11,286 nucleotides of DNA. It comes from Temnopleurus reevesii. Taxonomy: Eukaryota > Echinodermata > Echinoidea > Temnopleuroida > Temnopleuridae. The stretch spans positions 32,210 through 43,495 of the forward strand of contig BQKZ01000814.1 of the NCBI GenBank assembly GCA_036244855.1. Direction: 5' to 3'. The notes under the pieces were generated by a model that was not told where the DNA came from, made no database searches, and saw nothing but the letters and a program-made list of their open reading frames with translations. Below are positions 8,030 to 11,286 of this stretch, in pieces. How positions within the stretch are numbered: the first letter of the stretch is position 1; each line of letters begins with the position of its first letter. The translations under genes were made by a program, and so were the position numbers.

Positions 8030-8834
8030 CACATGTGATTTTGCGTTTATACTGCACAAAATCATAACCCATCATGCTCTCTGAAGTGAACAAGCGTGTT
8101 ATAACCAAAAGTTTACAAATAGGTGAGCCCCAAAAGTCTATGTACATTTTCAAATTTGAATGTGATTGATAAATTTTAATTATGTTGCCCCCAAAATTGA
8201 TAACCCGTCCTACCTTTGTTTTGCTTTCACATTGAAAAGAGATAGCAAATATTTTAATAGGCATTTATAATGTAAAAATATTACACTGGATATTATTACA
8301 TTTCATTTTAAACTTTATTCCTATACCCTCTGCCTTGTGGACCTCCCTTTTAAGGCAAAAAAAAGAGGGAAACGAGAGGAAAATTGAAGGAATTTCCTAC
8401 TCACCAGCATAATTATTAAAAAATTAACACTCATTTTAACAAGAATTATTATTAATATTCTTTTAACTTTGCGATGGTTTTAACACTTATGATTGAAAAA
8501 TCAACTGAATTTCCTTTAGAGACAGGGCTCTTGGAGACAGACAATTTGTATTTCAAATTAAACTGTAAGACCCAAGTCACATAGAAGCCTGCATTGAGCA
8601 CAACTCAACATTCTTTTTGTCCAGTTAACAGTTTAACTGCCCTTGAACAATGAGACATGTTGAATCATGTTCAGTCAGGGCTTCTATGTGACTGGGGCTT
8701 TAGGAATGATAAAATGTATGTCTGGATAGGTGATGTTTTTTTTTCATTTTTCCCCTATCCCTGAAAAAAAATTTGCTCTATGTGTCTATACAACTATACT
8801 CCTGACATTTCTTTTTACTTGTTTGAAATTCTAG
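8030..8834. other. Intron of CatSper-like gene
   Basis: Most of this 0.8-kb stretch is AT-rich intron sequence between the S6 exon and the next exon. Its only structured feature is the foldback element at 8566-8702. An 80-codon minus-strand frame at 8022-8264 shows no motif and starts inside the duplicated block, so I do not call it a gene. The final 20 bases lead into the acceptor TTCTAG. Confidence 0.6.
8566..8702. mobile_element. 137-bp foldback MITE
   Basis: The left arm contains AGTCACATAGAAGCC (8575-8589) and the right arm its exact inverse (8679-8693). The outer bases continue the pairing less perfectly (TAAGACCCA against TAAAGCCCC). Inner bases also pair partly, for example CTCAACAT against the inverse of ATGTTGAAT, so nearly the whole element can fold into one hairpin. 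The ends resemble PIF/Harbinger-type MITEs with TAA or TTA borders, but a clean target duplication is not visible. It lies in the intron between the S6 exon and the tail exon. Confidence 0.75.
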
Positions 8835-8919
8835 CTTGTTCGTTGCAGTATTGGTGGACAACTTTCAACTGACATTGGATGCTGCGAGTGAGAGGGATGC
8901 TTTAAGGAAAGCAGCTATA
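8835..8919 (+). CDS. CatSper-like exon: end of S6 and C-terminal linker
   Basis: This 85-nt exon follows the acceptor TTCTAG and is followed by the donor GTATGT. Its first base completes an Asn codon with the upstream exon. The remaining 84 nt encode 28 residues, starting LFVAVLVDNFQLTL and continuing into a charged stretch (ASERDALRKAA) that looks helical. The first 11 residues are the cytoplasmic end of S6 and the rest is the start of the C-terminal tail. The exon ends in phase 0, matching the start phase of the exon at 9851. The upstream intron is 899 nt and holds a foldback MITE. VLVDNFQ is the strongest evidence in this window for the CatSper family. Confidence 0.78.
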
Positions 8920-9850
8920 GTATGTATAAAATGATATCCTTTAATGTTTCACTTATTTCTCGTCGAGTAGTAAAGAGCATACTTACCTGTATAAATCAAT
9001 GACAATTTTACATATAAATGGATAGTTGTACCTTGATAACCTTTGTAGTATGTTTATGTAAGTTGACTTGCAGGTTAAAAGCAAATTTAAGTACTTTTAA
9101 AGTTTGGATTGGTTTTTGAAAAGGTGGTGATTCAGATATTTCATTACTTTGTAAGCTGGAGTTATTATTGAGCTGTGGTAATTATTCACATACGGATTTG
9201 CAATACCAAATTAGAAATGTTCTCTTCAATGAAATCACCCAAATTGCCAGATATGGCTTAATTATTGGAAAACATACATGACTGCATATACACTGCATCA
9301 CTCTCAAAATCAATAGGAATTCAAATTGCCCACTTATTCCAAAATGGAAATGCTGTCTGCCCAATGCTGAAACAGTGTGGCCTTTGCTTGTGACATTCAA
9401 ATAATACTGGTGGTCTATTTTTAAGCACATTTAGCATTTCAACCAGATAGTGGCGCACGTGCAAGAATCATCTCAAAATTTCGTACACATTTATTCTAAT
9501 GCACATAAAGCAATTTGGGAATATGACGGCTTGTTTCACATCAAGATTCTCCATTCTTGCAATTATCACTGTATACCTTAAAATGAAACATTCGCACACA
9601 AAAGCATTGTGTATATACTGTATGATGGATCTTAGCTAAAAAATGAAGAAATGAGTACACTTAGAGAATACACATAATGATGATTTCTTGTTCCGCATAA
9701 TATCATGAACGTGAGAGTCTTAAAAAAAAGCAATAGAAGATCGAGTGTTCTTGGTTTCCCATTTCATTTCAGAAGTTATATTGTGGAAACATTTTATTAT
9801 CATTTTTAATTCTCATCATTTTAATTTTGTTCTTTGTTTGTCCCAACCAG
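8920..9850. other. Intron of CatSper-like gene
   Basis: This 931-nt intron runs from the GTATGT donor to the CCAACCAG acceptor. I see no additional exon, inverted repeat or RNA gene in it. The 82-codon minus-strand frame at 9182-9430 has no recognisable motif. Confidence 0.55.
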
Positions 9851-9917
9851 AAAGAAGCAGAAGATAAACTCTTTGAAGAAGGTGCACAAACAAATACACT
9901 TTATGCAAGACCAACAG
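9851..9917 (+). CDS. CatSper-like C-terminal tail exon
   Basis: This 67-nt exon follows a T-rich tract ending CCAACCAG and precedes the donor GGTACAA, with the exon ending in ACAG. It enters in phase 0, exactly as the 8835-8919 exon requires, and leaves in phase 1. It encodes KEAEDKLFEEGAQTNTLYAR then PT, a charged cytoplasmic tail segment that continues the KAAI of the previous exon. I do not see a convincing next exon in the 1.4 kb that follows, so the gene probably continues beyond the window. The exon is supported by phase, splice sites and charge pattern rather than by a motif. Confidence 0.6.
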
Positions 9918-10026
9918 GTACAAATTCCTTTTTTTCAATTAGTTTTTCTCACACTAAAGACACTATTCCATCCTTAACACAGATTCTTGACTTTTCCTTT
10001 TCTCACAGGCAAAATTATTTGTGTAA
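9918..10026. other. Intron start downstream of tail exon
   Basis: Probable intron. A good-looking acceptor (TTTTCTCACAG, ending 10008) occurs, but the frame behind it runs into the MITE at 10027 and soon meets stops, so an exon is not supported. Confidence 0.4.
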
Positions 10027-10208
10027 AGGCCCCTGCACACCAAACATGGCCCGGCGTTACGGCGTGGAAATTATGCAGTACCTTGGTTGCTATTGGCCAG
10101 TATACTACTCTGCACAAATGATTTTCAACTATATGCCAATCACAAAGTAGACTTTGCATAAATGCTGTGCCATGATGATGCCTTTCCGTGTTTGATGTGA
10201 TGGGACCT
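10027..10208. mobile_element. 182-bp Harbinger-like MITE with TAA target duplication
   Basis: The left end AGGCCCCTGCACACCAAACA and the inverse of the right end (AGGTCCCATCACATCAAACA) match at about 19 of 24 positions when continued to GG. TAA lies directly on both sides (10024-10026 and 10209-10211), as expected for PIF/Harbinger elements, which duplicate a 3-bp TWA target. The element is too short to encode a transposase and is therefore non-autonomous. It sits in the presumed next intron of the channel gene. Confidence 0.78.
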
Positions 10209-10412
10209 TAACTGTGGAAATGAAAACTTTTCCTCCACAAAACTTTCTAACCCCACACAAGAGGTAGCCATACAAATATGAACAGAGACCTGTGATGGCA
10301 GGCTTCTACAGAAGCCCAGATTATGAGTTTTTTTCATTTCATCTTCAACCAGCAGAAATCTTGTGGTCGTTTTCGACAATTAAATGAAAATGAGTGACCA
10401 CGTAATTAATTT
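10209..10412. other. Stretch between MITE and LINE fragment
   Basis: About 200 bp with no coding frame I can support. The 5' edge of the LINE fragment probably lies at its right end, but truncation there cannot be placed exactly. Confidence 0.4.
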
Positions 10413-10857
10413 TTGCCGTACAATAATCTTGCAAATCTACAATCTAAATCAAATAAAGAAAACTTAGACAAAAATAGTTGCTATAATGTTGTCCGTGCAC
10501 TTGTGTTCTCCAGGCATCACTATGGAGGATGTCTACTTGGTGGAATTAGTAAACAGGATCTAAATAGACTACTACGTTTACAGAATAGGTGTGCTTGACT
10601 TATCTTTCAACAACCCAAGTATTGTCATGTTACTCCTTTACTCAACAAACTTCACTGGCTTCATGTTTCCAAAAGAATACAATACCGCACAACCGTTCAA
10701 AATTGTAAATCACTGTCTCAAACATTTCCCCATTATATATAAACACTTTTTCAACAGCAGAAAACATGTGCTCTTCATTCCACCTGTGCTCCTTTCTATG
10801 TGATTCCTAAGTCCAAAATACAGGCTGGTTTAAACTCTTTTCAGTCCTTGACCCCAT
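10413..10857 (+). pseudogene. Non-LTR retrotransposon reverse-transcriptase fragment, 5' part
   Basis: One plus-strand frame gives the C-terminal end of a CR1/L2-type LINE reverse transcriptase. LVFSRHHYGGCLLGGIS corresponds to the family pattern (S-R-x-x-Y-x-x-x-L-L-x-G). It is followed by LNRLLRLQNRCA, then a TGA (10596-10598), then HVTPLLNKLHWLHVSKRIQY, another stop (TAA, 10740-10742), and FYVIPKSKIQAGLNSFQSLT up to the MITE insertion at 10858. The frame never changes, so only point mutations have hit this part. The catalytic YxDD region is not in the window. The fragment is not expected to be active. Confidence 0.85.
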
Positions 10858-11170
10858 GGCCCGTATTCCGATAGCGCGGTTTAAGTTAACCCTGGTCTAA
10901 ATTTGTTGTTTAAGTATGGTTAGCCAAAAGTGCCAAAATTGTATTTACAATGAATAATTCGTATGTTAACTGCTCTCTTTTCCCCATGCTCTAATAATGT
11001 AGAAAACTATTGAAGTTTTTATTCCGAGACATTTTTAAATAATATGAGTGCCAAATGTGCTGGCAAATTAAACATCGTCTATTATAGATTCAAGCCTCTT
11101 TTGGCTTCCCATACTTAAACCACAGATTTAGACCAGGGTTAACTTAAACCTCGCTATTGGAATACGGGCC
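10858..11170. mobile_element. 313-bp MITE with 73-bp terminal inverted repeats
   Basis: The left arm 10858-10930 and the right arm 11098-11170 are inverted copies matching at 67 of 73 positions, beginning GGCCCGTATTCC. The trinucleotide CAT lies on both sides (10855-10857 and 11171-11173) and is the likely target duplication. It interrupts a LINE open frame: removing the element and one CAT lets the same frame continue, apart from one stop codon at the junction. The superfamily is not certain from the ends alone. Confidence 0.88.
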
Positions 11171-11286
11171 CATAAGTTTGGAATAATCTCCCCGCAACTC
11201 TTTGCAATATCAAATCTATCACTCAACCTTTTCAAGAAACATCTCAAAACCAATCTTTATCATTCTTAATGCAGCTTGAGTAGGAC
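11171..11286 (+). pseudogene. Reverse-transcriptase fragment, 3' part beyond MITE
   Basis: This continues the same LINE. In the frame inherited across the MITE it reads VWNNLPATLCNIKSI, matching the W-N-x-L-P pattern near the end of CR1/L2 proteins. The phase then shifts and a second frame gives LFKKHLKTNL, the usual terminal motif. One frameshift and a junction stop therefore mark decay. The window ends before the 3' end of the element. Confidence 0.78.

Noticed and set aside
9182..9430. 82-codon minus-strand frame in the intron
   Set aside because: No motif, no codon pattern and no neighbouring exon to join with.
10009..10120. Possible next CatSper exon after the TTTTCTCACAG acceptor
   Set aside because: The frame enters the MITE at 10027 and meets a stop. 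With the MITE removed in thought the peptide still looks unlike a channel tail.

Overview
The window looks like nuclear DNA from a marine invertebrate, most likely an echinoderm such as a sea urchin. It is AT-rich, has short exons in introns of about 0.9 kb with GT-AG borders, carries many small inverted-repeat elements, and contains a CatSper-type sperm calcium channel gene. The species call is an inference. A single N at 6322 shows that this is draft assembly.

Two layers are superimposed. The host layer, on the plus strand, is part of a channel gene whose last pore helix (S6) and C-terminal start lie on three short exons: 7872-7935, 8835-8919 and 9851-9917. The first of these exons is present a second time, identical, at 1272-1335, inside a near-identical duplicated block (1-1429 against 7415-8029). 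The left copy of the block carries an extra 835 bp flanked by TTAA. The right copy carries a short hairpin insertion.

The mobile layer is everything else. Between the two blocks (about 1430-7414) lies a minus-strand hAT-superfamily transposase gene, read from 6058 to 1995. It has a BED-type zinc finger, D, D and E catalytic candidates, a CxxH motif and the hATC dimerisation domain. Two phase-0 introns split it, and the second arose when an exon-intron-exon segment was tandemly duplicated. One frameshift near 5087-5100 breaks it. Its first intron holds a 165-bp hAT-type MITE. The left flank, around 1496-1600, holds a cluster of GC-rich palindromes.

In the channel gene's introns and downstream lie a foldback MITE (8566-8702), a Harbinger-like MITE with TAA target duplications (10027-10208), and a decayed non-LTR (CR1/L2-like) reverse-transcriptase fragment running from about 10413 to the window end. 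That fragment is itself split by a 313-bp MITE with 73-bp terminal inverted repeats and a CAT target duplication.

I see no new defence, toxin or metabolic system. The points most worth checking are the duplicated 64-nt S6 exon, which cannot be spliced in twice without breaking the frame, the structural history of the hAT gene, and the nested insertions whose boundaries can be read directly.
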